Source: Kibdelosporangium banguiense (GTDB taxonomy: Bacteria; Actinomycetota; Actinomycetes; Mycobacteriales; Pseudonocardiaceae). From it: DNA of 64,000 nt. Positions within the stretch are counted from its first letter, which is position 1; each line of letters starts with the position of its first letter. The position numbers were made by a program, and so were the translations under genes. Below are positions 23,817 to 32,376 of this stretch, in pieces. The notes under the pieces are model-generated. The model made no database searches and was not told the DNA's origin. It saw nothing but the letters and a program-made list of their open reading frames with translations. Where the stretch lies: NCBI RefSeq assembly GCF_017876405.1, contig NZ_JAGINW010000001.1, positions 4,229,203 to 4,293,202 of the forward strand. The letters run 5' to 3'.

Positions 23817-23981
23817 CGGGCTGATTCCGGGGCCAAATGTCACCCCGATGGGCGGATCACAAACCTCTTAAGGAAAAATATGGCGTGGCGCGTGGTGGTC
23901 GCGCGCTTTTCGGCATATGGTGGCGAGAAGTCGGCCGCAAAAGGCCGTAACCGTCATGTGGTCATAGTGGAGGACAGAAGG

Positions 23982-24551
23982 GTGAACAAGGCCCAGCTCA
24001 TCGAGGCGCTCACGGAACGCCTGGGCGACAAGAAGACCGCAGGCGCTGCGGTCGACGGTCTCGTCGACGTGATCGTTCGGACGGTCAACAAGGGCGAGAA
24101 GGTCAACATCACCGGCTTCGGTGTTTTCGAGAAGCGCGCCCGCGCAGCTCGTACCGCGCGTAACCCGCGCACCGGTGAGACCGTGAAGGTCAAGAAGACC
24201 AACGTGCCCGCATTCCGCCCCGGCACGGGCTTCAAAGAGGTTGTGAGCGGCGCGAAGAAGCTGCCGAAGGTGGCTGCCGCCAAGTCGGCGACCACCCGCA
24301 GCACCGGCACCACCACGCGTGCCGCTGCCGCTCGCACCACGGCTTCGACGGCGCGTAAGAGCACCGCCGCGGCGAAGACGACCGCCGCCAAGCCGGCAGC
24401 CAAGACTGCTGCCAAGACGGCCGCCGCGAAGCCCGCAGCAGCAAAGACGACGACGACTCGTCGCGCCGCTGCGAAGCCCGCCGCCAAGGCTGCCACGGCC
24501 AAGAAGACCTCGGCCGCGGCCGCCAAGAAGCCGGCGACCCGCAAGAAGTAA
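23982..24551 (+). CDS. hup: HU-type nucleoid protein with Lys/Ala-rich tail
   Basis: A 189-residue protein. Residues 1-90 are a canonical HU domain (NKAQLIEALTERL, GFGVFEKRARAARTARNPRTGE, KKTNVPAFRPG), and residues 100-189 are an unstructured tail of Ala, Lys, Thr and Pro repeats such as AAAKTTAAKPAAKT. This histone-like two-part form is the actinobacterial HupB/HupS type and binds and compacts DNA. GTG 23982 has GGAGGA eight bases upstream. The position next to leuD and mutT1 matches mycobacterial hupB. The longer frame from 23880 has no ribosome site. Confidence 0.92.
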   Translation: MNKAQLIEALTERLGDKKTAGAAVDGLVDVIVRTVNKGEKVNITGFGVFEKRARAARTARNPRTGETVKVKKTNVPAFRPGTGFKEVVSGAKKLPKVAAAKSATTRSTGTTTRAAAARTTASTARKSTAAAKTTAAKPAAKTAAKTAAAKPAAAKTTTTRRAAAKPAAKAATAKKTSAAAAKKPATRKK

Positions 24552-24562
24552 GCAGTAGCTCA

Positions 24563-24610
24563 AAAGCCGTGAGGGCCACCCGGGGACGCCTGGGTGGCCC
24601 TCACGGCTTT
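24563..24610. terminator. 19-bp perfect inverted repeat between hup and mutT1
   Basis: 24563-24581 is the exact reverse complement of 24592-24610 with a 10-base loop; the arms end in AAA and TTT so each strand has a short T run. It starts 11 bases after the hup stop. It can stop hup transcripts and, from the other side, the minus-strand operon ending at 24684. Confidence 0.8.
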
Positions 24611-24683
24611 GTCGTGTATATGTTTGGGCGGCGGGGCGGCTCTGACGCCGCAGCAGGGCATTCAGCAGCCCTTTCGCGGCACG

Positions 24684-25568
24684 TCAGGGCTTGGGCAGCG
24701 GGCTCGGGTAGTAGTCCGCGGCGACCAGCTCAGGTCCAGGGTGGACGAACGACAGCACCCACAGGCTGCCCTTCTTCGCGCGGACTTCGGGCAGGTCAAG
24801 GCCTGATTGCTTGGCCAGCGCGCAGATCAGGCCGGGGATCACCCCGCCCTGGCTGCAGATCACCGGCGTTCCCTCGGCGGCCACCAGCTCCAGCAGCCTG
24901 CGCCGGCCCGCCTCCGGGTCGCCCGAATAGTCCAGCTCGCCCAGCAAAGGCTCCTCGGCGACCGTCCTACCCAGATCCCCGGCGAGGCCTGCAATCGTCT
25001 GCACGCAGCGCTCAGGCGGCGCGGAATGCATACGTTCGGCACCGAACAGTGGCAACAAATCCCGCAGTGCGTCGGCCTGCCGCTTCCCGGCCGCCGACAG
25101 CGGGCGCAGCGAATCCGGGCCGTGCCAGTCTTCCCGTTTACCCGCCTTCGCATGCCGGACGAGCAGCACAGATCTGGTTTCGGCCGGCAGCCGGGTGAAC
25201 TCGGCCAGCACCGCCACATCCTGTGGATAAGTCAGGATTGCGGCCGCCTGTGCCGGCGGCAGCCAACGCAGTTCGTCGACTTCGTCGTTGGGTTCGAAGT
25301 GTCCGCCGATCGCCCGTGCTGCGAAGTAGTCGACTTGTTTGGCCGCCTCGCCCACGCAATAGCGAACAGTGTTCAGGTGCCTACCGAGAACAACGTCGAA
25401 GCCGGTCTCCTCGGCCACTTCCCGGACCGCCGCCTGTGGCACCGTTTCGCCACGATCGAGTTTTCCTTTCGGCAGGGACCAGTCGTCATAGCGGGGACGG
25501 TGCGCCACTGCGACCGTCCCGTCCCGCCAAACGACTGCGCCCGCCGCCGCGATAGAGCTTTGCGCCAC
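24684..25568 (-). CDS. mutT1: MutT1-type Nudix hydrolase with histidine phosphatase domain
   Basis: A 294-residue two-domain protein. Residues 1-130 are a Nudix domain whose box starts GKLDRGETVPQAAVREVAEETG (near 36-57, in outline), and residues 133-285 are a histidine phosphatase domain with the RHA signature LLVRHAKAGKRED. Mycobacterial MutT1 has the same build and hydrolyses 8-oxo-dGTP and diadenosine polyphosphates. The stop of ppk's neighbour lies close: the gene starts 7 bases after the ppk stop on the same strand, so ppk-mutT1 form an operon. Confidence 0.88.
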   Translation of the reverse strand: MAQSSIAAAGAVVWRDGTVAVAHRPRYDDWSLPKGKLDRGETVPQAAVREVAEETGFDVVLGRHLNTVRYCVGEAAKQVDYFAARAIGGHFEPNDEVDELRWLPPAQAAAILTYPQDVAVLAEFTRLPAETRSVLLVRHAKAGKREDWHGPDSLRPLSAAGKRQADALRDLLPLFGAERMHSAPPERCVQTIAGLAGDLGRTVAEEPLLGELDYSGDPEAGRRRLLELVAAEGTPVICSQGGVIPGLICALAKQSGLDLPEVRAKKGSLWVLSFVHPGPELVAADYYPSPLPKP

Positions 25569-25575
25569 GATCTCT

Positions 25576-27762
25576 TTAACCCTGTGCCCCGTGCAGTGCG
25601 ATCATTTCCCGTTGGTGGTCGCGGACCTGCTCGTGTTCGGTCGGCGACGGTTCCCATTCGCCGCCGGACTGTAGTACCCAGCACCGGGTGGCCGGGTCCA
25701 GAGCGGAGTCGAACATCGCGTCCAACTGCTTGACCAGGCGCGGGTTACGTACCGGGACCTGCACTTCCACGCGCCGGTCGAGGTTGCGGTGCATCATGTC
25801 CGCGCTGCCGATCCAGAACTCGCCCGACCCGGCGAAGTGGAACACCCGGGAGTGTTCCAGGAACCGGCCGAGGATCGAGCGGACCGAGATGTTCTCGCTC
25901 AAGCCGGGGATCCCTGGCTTGAGCGCGCAGATTCCCCGCACCACCACATCAACCCGGACACCGGCCTGCGACGCCCGGTACAACGCGTCGATGACCTGCT
26001 CGTCCACCAACGAATTGGCCTTGAACCGGATGCCCGCCGGACGGCCCGCGCGGGCGTGTTCGATCTCCTGTTCGATTCGGTCCACGATGCCGCGGCGGAT
26101 TCCGTGTGGTGCCACCAGAAGGCTTCGATAGGTGTCCTGACGTGCGTATCCGGTCAGGACGTTGAACAGGTCGGTGAGGTCCGCGCCGATCGACGGTTCG
26201 GCTGTGAGCAGGCCGATGTCCTCGTACAGCCGCGCTGTCTTGGGGTTGTAGTTGCCCGTTCCGATGTGGCAGTAGCGGCGGATCGTGGAACCCTCCTGGC
26301 GCACCACGAGCGAGGTCTTGCAGTGCGTCTTGAGCCCCACCAGGCCGTAGACCACGTGCACGCCGGCCTTCTCCAGAGCCCTGGCCCACTTGATGTTCGC
26401 CTGCTCGTCGAACCGGGCCTTGATCTCCACCAGGGCCACGACCTGCTTACCCGCTTCAGCCGCGTCGATGAGGGCGTCCACAATGGGCGAATCACCCGAT
26501 GTTCGGTACAGCGTCTGTTTGATCGCCAGGACGTGCGGGTCGCTCGCCGCCTGCTCGATGAAACGTTGCACACTTGTGGAGAACGAGTCGTACGGGTGGT
26601 GGACGAGCACATCGCCTTCCCGCAGCGTTGCGAAGACGCTCTTGGGCGTCTCGTGCTCGGCGAATGCCGGGTGCGTCGCGGGCACGAACGGCGCGTCCTT
26701 GAGGTCCTTGCGGTCAACGGCATGCAGCTGCCAGAGGCACGAGAGATCCAGCAGGCCGTTGATGACGACCACGTCGTTGGGGGCGACTTCCAGCTCACGC
26801 AGCAGCAGTTCCTGCATGTGCTCACTCATGTCGCTGGCGATCTCCAGCCGCACCGGCGGGCCGAAGCGGCGCTGCGCGAGCTCGCGTTCCAGCGCCAGCA
26901 ACAGGTCCTCGTCGCGGTCCTCCTCGACCTCCAGGTCCGCGTTGCGGGTCACCCGGAACTCGTGCACCTCGGTGACTTCCATTCCGGTGAACAGTTCACC
27001 GAGATGGGCCGCGATCAGGTCCTCCAATGGCAGGAAGGTGGCACTCCATTCGTCCCCATTGGACTCGACATTCAGCAGCCTGGGAACGTTGTCGGGCACT
27101 TTGACCCTGGCGAACCGCTCGGTGCCGGCATCCGGGTCCCGCACGGTCACCGCGAGGTTCATCGACAGCCCGGAGATATAGGGGAACGGGTGCGCCGGGT
27201 CCACCGCGAGTGGCGTGAGCACCGGGAAGACCTGGTCGGTGAAGTAGTTGTGCAGCCGCTTCTTGTCGTCCTCGGCCAGCTCGTTCCAGCGCACGATCCG
27301 GATCCCGCGCTCGGCCAGCTCACGCCGGATGCGCTGCTCGAAGGCCGCGGCGTGCTGCTCGACGAGTTCCTGGTTGCGCTTGGCGATGTACGCCAGCTGC
27401 TCGCGCGGGGTCAGGCCGTCCGCGCTGCGCACCGAAAGGCCGGTCTCCCGGCGGCGTTTGAGCCCGGCGACCCGCACCATGTAGAACTCGTCGAGGTTCG
27501 AGGCGAAGATGGCCAGGAACTTGGCCCGCTCCAGCAGGGGCTGGGACTCGTCCTCGGCCAGTGCCAGGACGCGGGCGTTGAAGTCCAACCAGGACAGTTC
27601 CCGGTTGAAGTACCGGTCGTCGGGCAGGCTGTCGGCGGCCACCGCAGCGCTCGTGGCCGCAGGGGGTGCCGAGGGGACGCTCCGTTCGGGCTTGCTCGCG
27701 GCGGGCGGTGGCGATGGGGCCGGTGGGTTCAGGTCGCTGCTGTCGGTACTCACAGCAGGCAT
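25576..27762 (-). CDS. ppk1: Polyphosphate kinase 1
   Basis: A 728-residue enzyme that reversibly polymerises ATP gamma-phosphate to polyphosphate. After a 45-residue Pro/Ala-rich extension come the N-terminal domain (RYFNRELSWLDFNARVLALA), the head domain, and the PLD-like catalytic halves with the conserved RRYCHIGTGNYNPKTARLYED and NLDRRVEVQVPV. Family length without the extension is about 690. Start is ATG 27762. It is upstream of mutT1 and downstream of fbiD, the mycobacterial order. Confidence 0.94.
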   Translation of the reverse strand: MPAVSTDSSDLNPPAPSPPPAASKPERSVPSAPPAATSAAVAADSLPDDRYFNRELSWLDFNARVLALAEDESQPLLERAKFLAIFASNLDEFYMVRVAGLKRRRETGLSVRSADGLTPREQLAYIAKRNQELVEQHAAAFEQRIRRELAERGIRIVRWNELAEDDKKRLHNYFTDQVFPVLTPLAVDPAHPFPYISGLSMNLAVTVRDPDAGTERFARVKVPDNVPRLLNVESNGDEWSATFLPLEDLIAAHLGELFTGMEVTEVHEFRVTRNADLEVEEDRDEDLLLALERELAQRRFGPPVRLEIASDMSEHMQELLLRELEVAPNDVVVINGLLDLSCLWQLHAVDRKDLKDAPFVPATHPAFAEHETPKSVFATLREGDVLVHHPYDSFSTSVQRFIEQAASDPHVLAIKQTLYRTSGDSPIVDALIDAAEAGKQVVALVEIKARFDEQANIKWARALEKAGVHVVYGLVGLKTHCKTSLVVRQEGSTIRRYCHIGTGNYNPKTARLYEDIGLLTAEPSIGADLTDLFNVLTGYARQDTYRSLLVAPHGIRRGIVDRIEQEIEHARAGRPAGIRFKANSLVDEQVIDALYRASQAGVRVDVVVRGICALKPGIPGLSENISVRSILGRFLEHSRVFHFAGSGEFWIGSADMMHRNLDRRVEVQVPVRNPRLVKQLDAMFDSALDPATRCWVLQSGGEWEPSPTEHEQVRDHQREMIALHGAQG

Positions 27763-27810
27763 TGTCCAGCACTTTTCGTCAAGATGCGCATCTGCGGGCG
27801 GACAACGTGG

Positions 27811-28449
27811 TTAACACTCGATCGGCCCACAGGCCACTGCGCAAAGTAGCGCCGAAGTCTGCTGGCCGAGACCCAGATCACGGGCAACCGCGAGATCATC
27901 CACCGTGTCCACGTCACACCGCAACGAAGGCCAACTGTCTGTCAGCGGCAACGCTCCGGAGGCCGCGTGCGCCTGCGCCGAGCCCGCGCCGAATCGTGGA
28001 TCCAAAGGCGCGCCGGGAGCCGACAGCAGCAGAGTCGTGCCGGTGGTCTGCCGATCGGCGCAGAACGCCCGCCTGCCATCGGCGGTTTTGATCGCCGCCG
28101 CCAGCTCATGCGGCCGCAACGCGGGCAGATCCGCCTGAAGCGCACCGATTTGACCGGTTGGATCCGACTCGCGCAGAATCGCCGCCCCGTGCCGCAGCGC
28201 TTGGTTGAGACCACGTGCCGGGCCTTCGGGCACACACTCGAAGCCTTCGGCCGCAAGAACGCTCGCGACCGTGGGATCCGAGCTCACGACCAGGACACGC
28301 CGCACGCCGTCGGTCTGGATCGCCGCGGTGACTGTGTCCAAAAGCACGGCCAGCACCAAACGGGTGTGCTCGCCCGGCTGGACAGCGCCACGCAGCCGCG
28401 ACTTGGCGTCGGGCAGCGCCTTCACCGGGACGACGAGATCTGTCTGCAC
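27811..28449 (-). CDS. fbiD: Phosphoenolpyruvate guanylyltransferase (F420 synthesis)
   Basis: A 212-residue nucleotidyltransferase of the CofC/FbiD family that makes the activated phospho-enolpyruvyl unit for coenzyme F420. It opens DLVVPVKALPDAKSRLRG (the loop that binds GTP) and has VLVVSSDPTVASVLA, LQADLPALRPHEL and DPRFGAGSAQAHA. It lies divergent from the acyltransferase gene and just upstream of ppk on the same strand, the order recalled from mycobacteria (fbiD next to ppk and gpsA). The presence of FbiD predicts that the organism makes F420. Confidence 0.85.
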   Translation of the reverse strand: MQTDLVVPVKALPDAKSRLRGAVQPGEHTRLVLAVLLDTVTAAIQTDGVRRVLVVSSDPTVASVLAAEGFECVPEGPARGLNQALRHGAAILRESDPTGQIGALQADLPALRPHELAAAIKTADGRRAFCADRQTTGTTLLLSAPGAPLDPRFGAGSAQAHAASGALPLTDSWPSLRCDVDTVDDLAVARDLGLGQQTSALLCAVACGPIEC

Positions 28450-28538
28450 CGTCTAATAGTGCCTGAAAACCCGGTTGCCCAGCGCGGGAGTGGCGGAGTC
28501 CTAGACTCAGGCCGTTCATCTGTGCGTTAGGAGGAGCC

Positions 28539-29249
28539 TTGGCGCGTCGTGAGAAGGACGGGTTCTGGGTGAAGACCGCCGCGGCGGTGTTCTACCCGAT
28601 CACCTGGTTGGGCAAGCGGGTGACACGGGGTGCCGAGCGGATTCCCCGCCAGGGCGGTGCGATCTTGGTTCTCAACCACATCTCGCACCTCGATCCGGTG
28701 GTCGACGCCGTGTTCGTGCACCGCAACAAGCGGGTGCCGCGGTTTCTGGCCAAGGACAGCCTGTTCCGCATCCCGGTGGCCGGCAAGATCATCGGCGGGG
28801 CCGGCACGATCCCGGTCTACCGCGGCACGAGCAATGCCGCCGACAGCCTGCGCGCGGCCAACGAGGCGCTGGCGGAAGGCAAGATCGTGGTGATCTATCC
28901 GGAAGGCACGATCACCAAGGACCCGGATGCCTGGCCGATGCGGCCGTTCCCCGGTGTGGCCCGGCTCGCGCTGGCCAACGACGTGCCGGTGCTGCCGATC
29001 GCGCGCTGGGGCACCAACCACATTCTCAACGGGTACACCAAGACCTTCCGGCCGTTCCCCCGCAAGACAATCACGACGTACGTCGGCGAACCGGTCGATC
29101 TCTCCCAGTTCCGTGGCGAGGATCCGCCGACCAACACGACCCTGATGCGGGTCACCGACGTGATCATGAACGAGGTCAAGACACTGCTCGCGGAGATCCG
29201 TGCCGAGCAGGCACCGGCGGGCTTCTTCAACCCGAAGAAGGCCTCCTGA
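28539..29249 (+). CDS. 1-acyl-glycerol-3-phosphate acyltransferase (PlsC-like)
   Basis: A 236-residue membrane-associated acyltransferase. The catalytic motif is NHISHLDP (near 46-53; NHx4D), and the substrate motif is YPEGTITKD (near 118). No long transmembrane helix apart from the N-terminal amphipathic region AVFYPITWLGKRV. It likely adds the second acyl chain in phospholipid synthesis, which fits with gpsA as next gene. The start is an unusual TTG at 28539 set 4 bases after AGGAGG; no better start exists nearby. gpsA begins 1 base after its stop. Confidence 0.85.
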   Translation: MARREKDGFWVKTAAAVFYPITWLGKRVTRGAERIPRQGGAILVLNHISHLDPVVDAVFVHRNKRVPRFLAKDSLFRIPVAGKIIGGAGTIPVYRGTSNAADSLRAANEALAEGKIVVIYPEGTITKDPDAWPMRPFPGVARLALANDVPVLPIARWGTNHILNGYTKTFRPFPRKTITTYVGEPVDLSQFRGEDPPTNTTLMRVTDVIMNEVKTLLAEIRAEQAPAGFFNPKKAS

Positions 29250-29250
29250 C

Positions 29251-30252
29251 ATGGAACTGAGGCGGATCGCGGTACTGGGCGCGGGTTCGTGGGGCACGAC
29301 CTACGCGAAAGTGATGGCCGACGCGGGCCGGGACGTCGTGCTGTGGTCGCGCCGCCCGGATGTGGCCGAGGCCGTGGCACAGCGCCACGAGAACCCGGAG
29401 TACCTGCCGGGCGTGCGGCTGCCGGGCAACCTCACGTCCACATCGGACCCGCAGGAGGCACTGAAGGGCGCCGAGGCAGTCATCTTGGCAGTGCCTAGCC
29501 AGAGTCTGCGGGCCAACCTGTCGCAGTGGCGGCTACCGGCCGGTGCGACCCTGGTCAGCCTGGCCAAGGGCGTGGAATTGGGAACTCTCAAGCGGATGAG
29601 CGAGGTCGTCGCGGAAGTCGCGGGCGTGCCGTCGAATCATGTCGCTGTGGTTTCCGGGCCGAACCTGGCCATGGAGATCGCCAACGAGCAGCCGACCGCG
29701 ACCGTGATCGCCTGCGAGGACCACGATCGTGCGGTCGCACTGCAACACGCGAGCACAACCGGCTACTTCCGGCCGTACACGAACACGGACGTGGTCGGCT
29801 GCGAACTCGGCGGCGCGTGCAAGAACGTGATCGCACTGTCCTGCGGGATGGCGTCCGGGCTTGGCTTCGGCAGCAACACGTTGGCGACCCTGATCACCAG
29901 GGGACTGGCCGAGACCGCGCGGCTGGGCATGGCGCTCGGGGCCGACCCGATGACCTTCGCCGGCCTTGCCGGGCTGGGAGATCTGGTCGCGACGTGCTCG
30001 TCGCCGTTGTCGCGCAACCGGACCTTCGGCGAGCGCCTGGGCAGCGGTCAGTCGCTGGCCGAAGCCCAGAAGGCGACCCACGGACAGGTGGCCGAAGGCG
30101 TGAAATCGTGTTCGTCCATCCGGGCGCTGGCCGTGCGGCACGGAGTGGACATGCCGATCACCGAAGTGGTGCACCGCGTCTGCCACGACGGCCTGGACCC
30201 GCGTGAAGCGGGCGCGGAACTGATCGGCCGCAAGGTCAGGCCGGAACGGTGA
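29251..30252 (+). CDS. gpsA: Glycerol-3-phosphate dehydrogenase (NAD(P)+)
   Basis: A 333-residue enzyme supplying glycerol-3-phosphate for lipids. Rossmann motif IAVLGAGSWGTTYAKVMADAG (in outline, residues 5-25), the substrate-binding VVSGPNLAMEIA, catalytic Lys in GGACKNVIALSCGMASGLG and the C-terminal GLAGLGDLVATCSSPLSRNR. ATG 29251 directly follows the acyltransferase stop and the two are probably translated together. Its stop overlaps the next start by 4 bases (GTGA). Confidence 0.94.
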   Translation: MELRRIAVLGAGSWGTTYAKVMADAGRDVVLWSRRPDVAEAVAQRHENPEYLPGVRLPGNLTSTSDPQEALKGAEAVILAVPSQSLRANLSQWRLPAGATLVSLAKGVELGTLKRMSEVVAEVAGVPSNHVAVVSGPNLAMEIANEQPTATVIACEDHDRAVALQHASTTGYFRPYTNTDVVGCELGGACKNVIALSCGMASGLGFGSNTLATLITRGLAETARLGMALGADPMTFAGLAGLGDLVATCSSPLSRNRTFGERLGSGQSLAEAQKATHGQVAEGVKSCSSIRALAVRHGVDMPITEVVHRVCHDGLDPREAGAELIGRKVRPER

Positions 30253-31313
30253 CCGCACTGGGAGACGGCACTCGGTGCGTGCACGGCGGGATGGCCGATC
30301 CCGTGCCCGGGACCCCATTGCTCGCCTCGCCCGTGTTCGCCACGGCCTACCACCTCGGACATCCGTCCTATGGGTACGGCCGTGCCGACAACCCGACCTG
30401 GCGTGCCCTGGAATCCGCGATAGGAGACCTCGACGGCGGCGAATGCGTGGTTTTCTCCTCCGGGATGGCCGCGATCTCGGCCGTACTGGAGCTGTGCACA
30501 GGCAAACTCGTGTTGCCTTCGGACGGTTACTACCTGACCCGGACCCTGGCGCAATCGTTCGACGCGGTGGCAGTGCCGACAGCCGGACCGTGGCCCTCGT
30601 TCGCCGGCGCGGGCCTGGTTCTCCTGGAAACCCCCTCGAACCCAGGCCTGGACGTGTGCGATATCACCGCATTGGCCTCAGCGGCCCACGCCGAAGGCGC
30701 CCTTTTGGCTGTGGACAACACGACCGCGACCCCGCTCGGCCAACGCCCCCTCGAACTGGGCGCGGACATAGTGGTCTCCAGCGACACAAAAGCCCTGTCC
30801 GGCCACAGCGACATCCTGCTGGGACACGTGACATGCGCGTCCGCGGATCTGGCTGCCCGCATCCGTCAGCACCGAACAGTCCACGGAAGCATCCCGGGCC
30901 CCTTCGAAACCTGGCTCGCACACCGTGGTCTCGGCACGCTGGACCTCCGCCTGGCCAGGCAAGCCACCAACGCCGCAGCGCTTTATTCGGCATTGCAGGA
31001 CCATCCGCTGGTCTCGGGCCTCCGATGGCCTGGGGCCCCGGCAGATCCGGCCTACCCGGTGGCGTCCCGCCAGATGCGCAGGTTCGGCGGCGTACTCACA
31101 TTCACGCTGCCATCCATAGAAGTAGTCGACCGTTTCCTGGCCGCCAGCAAACTGGTGACCGCCGCAACAAGTTTCGGCGGCCTGCACACGACCGCCGACC
31201 GCCGCGCCCAATGGGGCGACCCAGTCCCCCCAGGCCTGGTCCGCCTCTCAGCCGGCTGCGAGGACACCGACGACCTGCTCACAGACATCCAGGCAGCCCT
31301 GAACACCACCTGA
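30249..31313 (+). CDS. Cystathionine gamma-lyase/synthase-type PLP enzyme
   Basis: A 354-residue Cys/Met-metabolism PLP enzyme. The N-terminus GTRCVHGGMADPVPGTPLLASPVFATAYHL (in outline) and YGYGRADNPTWRALE are typical; the PLP lysine is in SSDTKALSGHSDILLG and the C-terminal segment RLSAGCEDTDDLLTDI matches the family RLSvGiEd. It is about 30 residues shorter than the usual 380-390. Function could be cystathionine gamma-lyase, giving cysteine, in keeping with the cysteine dioxygenase gene 640 bases downstream. GTG 30249 overlaps the gpsA stop, so it is translationally coupled to a lipid gene, an odd pairing. Confidence 0.82.
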   Translation: MTALGDGTRCVHGGMADPVPGTPLLASPVFATAYHLGHPSYGYGRADNPTWRALESAIGDLDGGECVVFSSGMAAISAVLELCTGKLVLPSDGYYLTRTLAQSFDAVAVPTAGPWPSFAGAGLVLLETPSNPGLDVCDITALASAAHAEGALLAVDNTTATPLGQRPLELGADIVVSSDTKALSGHSDILLGHVTCASADLAARIRQHRTVHGSIPGPFETWLAHRGLGTLDLRLARQATNAAALYSALQDHPLVSGLRWPGAPADPAYPVASRQMRRFGGVLTFTLPSIEVVDRFLAASKLVTAATSFGGLHTTADRRAQWGDPVPPGLVRLSAGCEDTDDLLTDIQAALNTT

Positions 31314-31799
31314 CCGCATCGCTGCGCGTGAGGTTTCTGCTTTGCGGTGCACCGCCTCTGATGTCCCACTGGCCGCACCTCAACGACAGGGGCAAGTTGC
31401 CGCATGGCCATCGATGCCGGACCCGCACGGCAAAAACCGACATCGATGGCTCCCCCGTTAAGCCAAAGTAGCGGCGGGGTCTGACATCCGGGCGGGACCT
31501 GGCACTTCGCGAGGCCAGAGCCCAGAACCAAGCCCCAGCCACCGACTTTCGACCGCCGAAGCCGCAGCGCCCCTGCCGCCGACAGGATCTTCGGCTACGC
31601 CCGCAAGACTTTCGACCGCCATGTAAGCCTTTTCCGGCCCCTCATATGGAAAAGACATCCCCCCACCCAGTCCCGGGGGCGGCCCCGCTGCCAGTCTATC
31701 GGGGGTGGGGGTGCGACAGGGGGTGAGCAGGGGTGACTGTGGATGGATGGGGTGCCTGTGGACAACTGCGGTCCACTTGGTGGGCGTGATTTGACGACC
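31314..31799. other. About 490 bases without a recognised gene
   Basis: No frame here resembles a known family. A minus-strand 67-codon frame (31458-31658) starts MSFPYEGPEKAYMAVES behind a GGGGGG run and contains a 14-base direct repeat (31544-31557 and 31607-31620) spaced by exactly 63 bases, but I cannot support it as a gene. CCCCCACCC (31660-31668) and GGGTGGGGG (31703-31711) form a weak stem. The last part holds the promoter of the cysteine leader. Confidence 0.4.
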
Positions 31800-31837
31800 T
31801 TGGGTTCGGCTGCTTTCCTATTCGCATGATGCGCGCT
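31800..31837 (+). promoter_or_regulatory. Candidate promoter of the cysteine leader peptide
   Basis: TTGGGT (31800-31805) and CATGAT (31825-31830) are 19 bases apart, and the -10 box ends 7 bases before the ATG at 31838. An alternative uses TTGACG (31791-31796) with TTTCCT (31814-31819), which would put the start near the ATG at 31826. Both give a leaderless or nearly leaderless peptide. Confidence 0.35.
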
Positions 31838-31903
31838 ATGGCTGACGGACGGGGTCACATCGACCTCGGGTTCGTCGCGAGCGCGCTGTGTCTTTCTCGG
31901 TGA
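31826..31903 (+). CDS. Cysteine-type leader peptide upstream of cysteine dioxygenase
   Basis: A frame of 21 codons (from ATG 31838; 25 from 31826) ends in HIDLGFVASALCLSR. Its core HIDLxxVxSALC matches the putative leader peptides found before sulfur and cysteine genes in actinobacteria, where Cys codons in leaderless small frames control the downstream genes (shown in Mycobacterium). It stops 47 bases before the cysteine dioxygenase ATG, and a GTG at 31888 in the dioxygenase frame overlaps the leader around the Leu-Cys codons. The single Cys codon TGT is at 31889-31891. The role is inferred from motif and position. Confidence 0.65.
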   Translation: MMRAMADGRGHIDLGFVASALCLSR

Positions 31904-31950
31904 TCGGCCCGCTGCCCTCTCTTTCGCGCCCATTTTTCCGAGGAAGTTCC

Positions 31951-32376
31951 ATGTTCGCCGTTCCTGAGAACACTGTTGCTCGTGCTGGTTCGCTCACCGC
32001 CAAGCATCCGTCGCGGATCGCCGCCGAGGTCGCGCTTGACCGTGATCGGTGGAAGGGCCTGCTGAGGTATGACCCGGTCGAGCGCTTCGCCGCGCTTGTC
32101 GAGCGCACTGATGACCACGAGGTCTGGTTGATGAGCTGGCTTCCTGGCCAGTCGACGGATCTGCACGACCACGGCAGCGCAACCGGGGCGTTCACGATTG
32201 TGTCCGGTGTGCTGACCGAGACTGTGATGCGCGCGGGCGTCACGCACGACTTGCGTCCCGGCCAGTCCAGGGTGTTCGCACCCAACTACGTGCACCAGGT
32301 CGTGAACAACGGGGTGGACCCGGCGGTGAGCATTCACGTGTACCGCACTACCCGCGAGATGCGTACCTATCCGTGA
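31951..32376 (+). CDS. Cysteine dioxygenase
   Basis: A 141-residue cupin that oxidises L-cysteine to cysteine sulfinate with Fe(II) and oxygen, the first step of cysteine breakdown. The iron ligands are His72 and His74 in LHDHGSATGAF and His115 in PNYVHQVVN. The bacterial type I core is present though short (eukaryotic forms are about 200). ATG 31951 has GAGGAAG six bases upstream and is preferred, but the frame stays open back to GTG 31888. It overlaps the convergent gene by 29 bases. The leader peptide just upstream suggests cysteine-dependent control. Confidence 0.85.
   Translation: MFAVPENTVARAGSLTAKHPSRIAAEVALDRDRWKGLLRYDPVERFAALVERTDDHEVWLMSWLPGQSTDLHDHGSATGAFTIVSGVLTETVMRAGVTHDLRPGQSRVFAPNYVHQVVNNGVDPAVSIHVYRTTREMRTYP

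Noticed and set aside
31052..31531. Open frames over the end of the cystathionine lyase gene and the gap after it
   Set aside because: They are shadows or lack ribosome sites and family resemblance.
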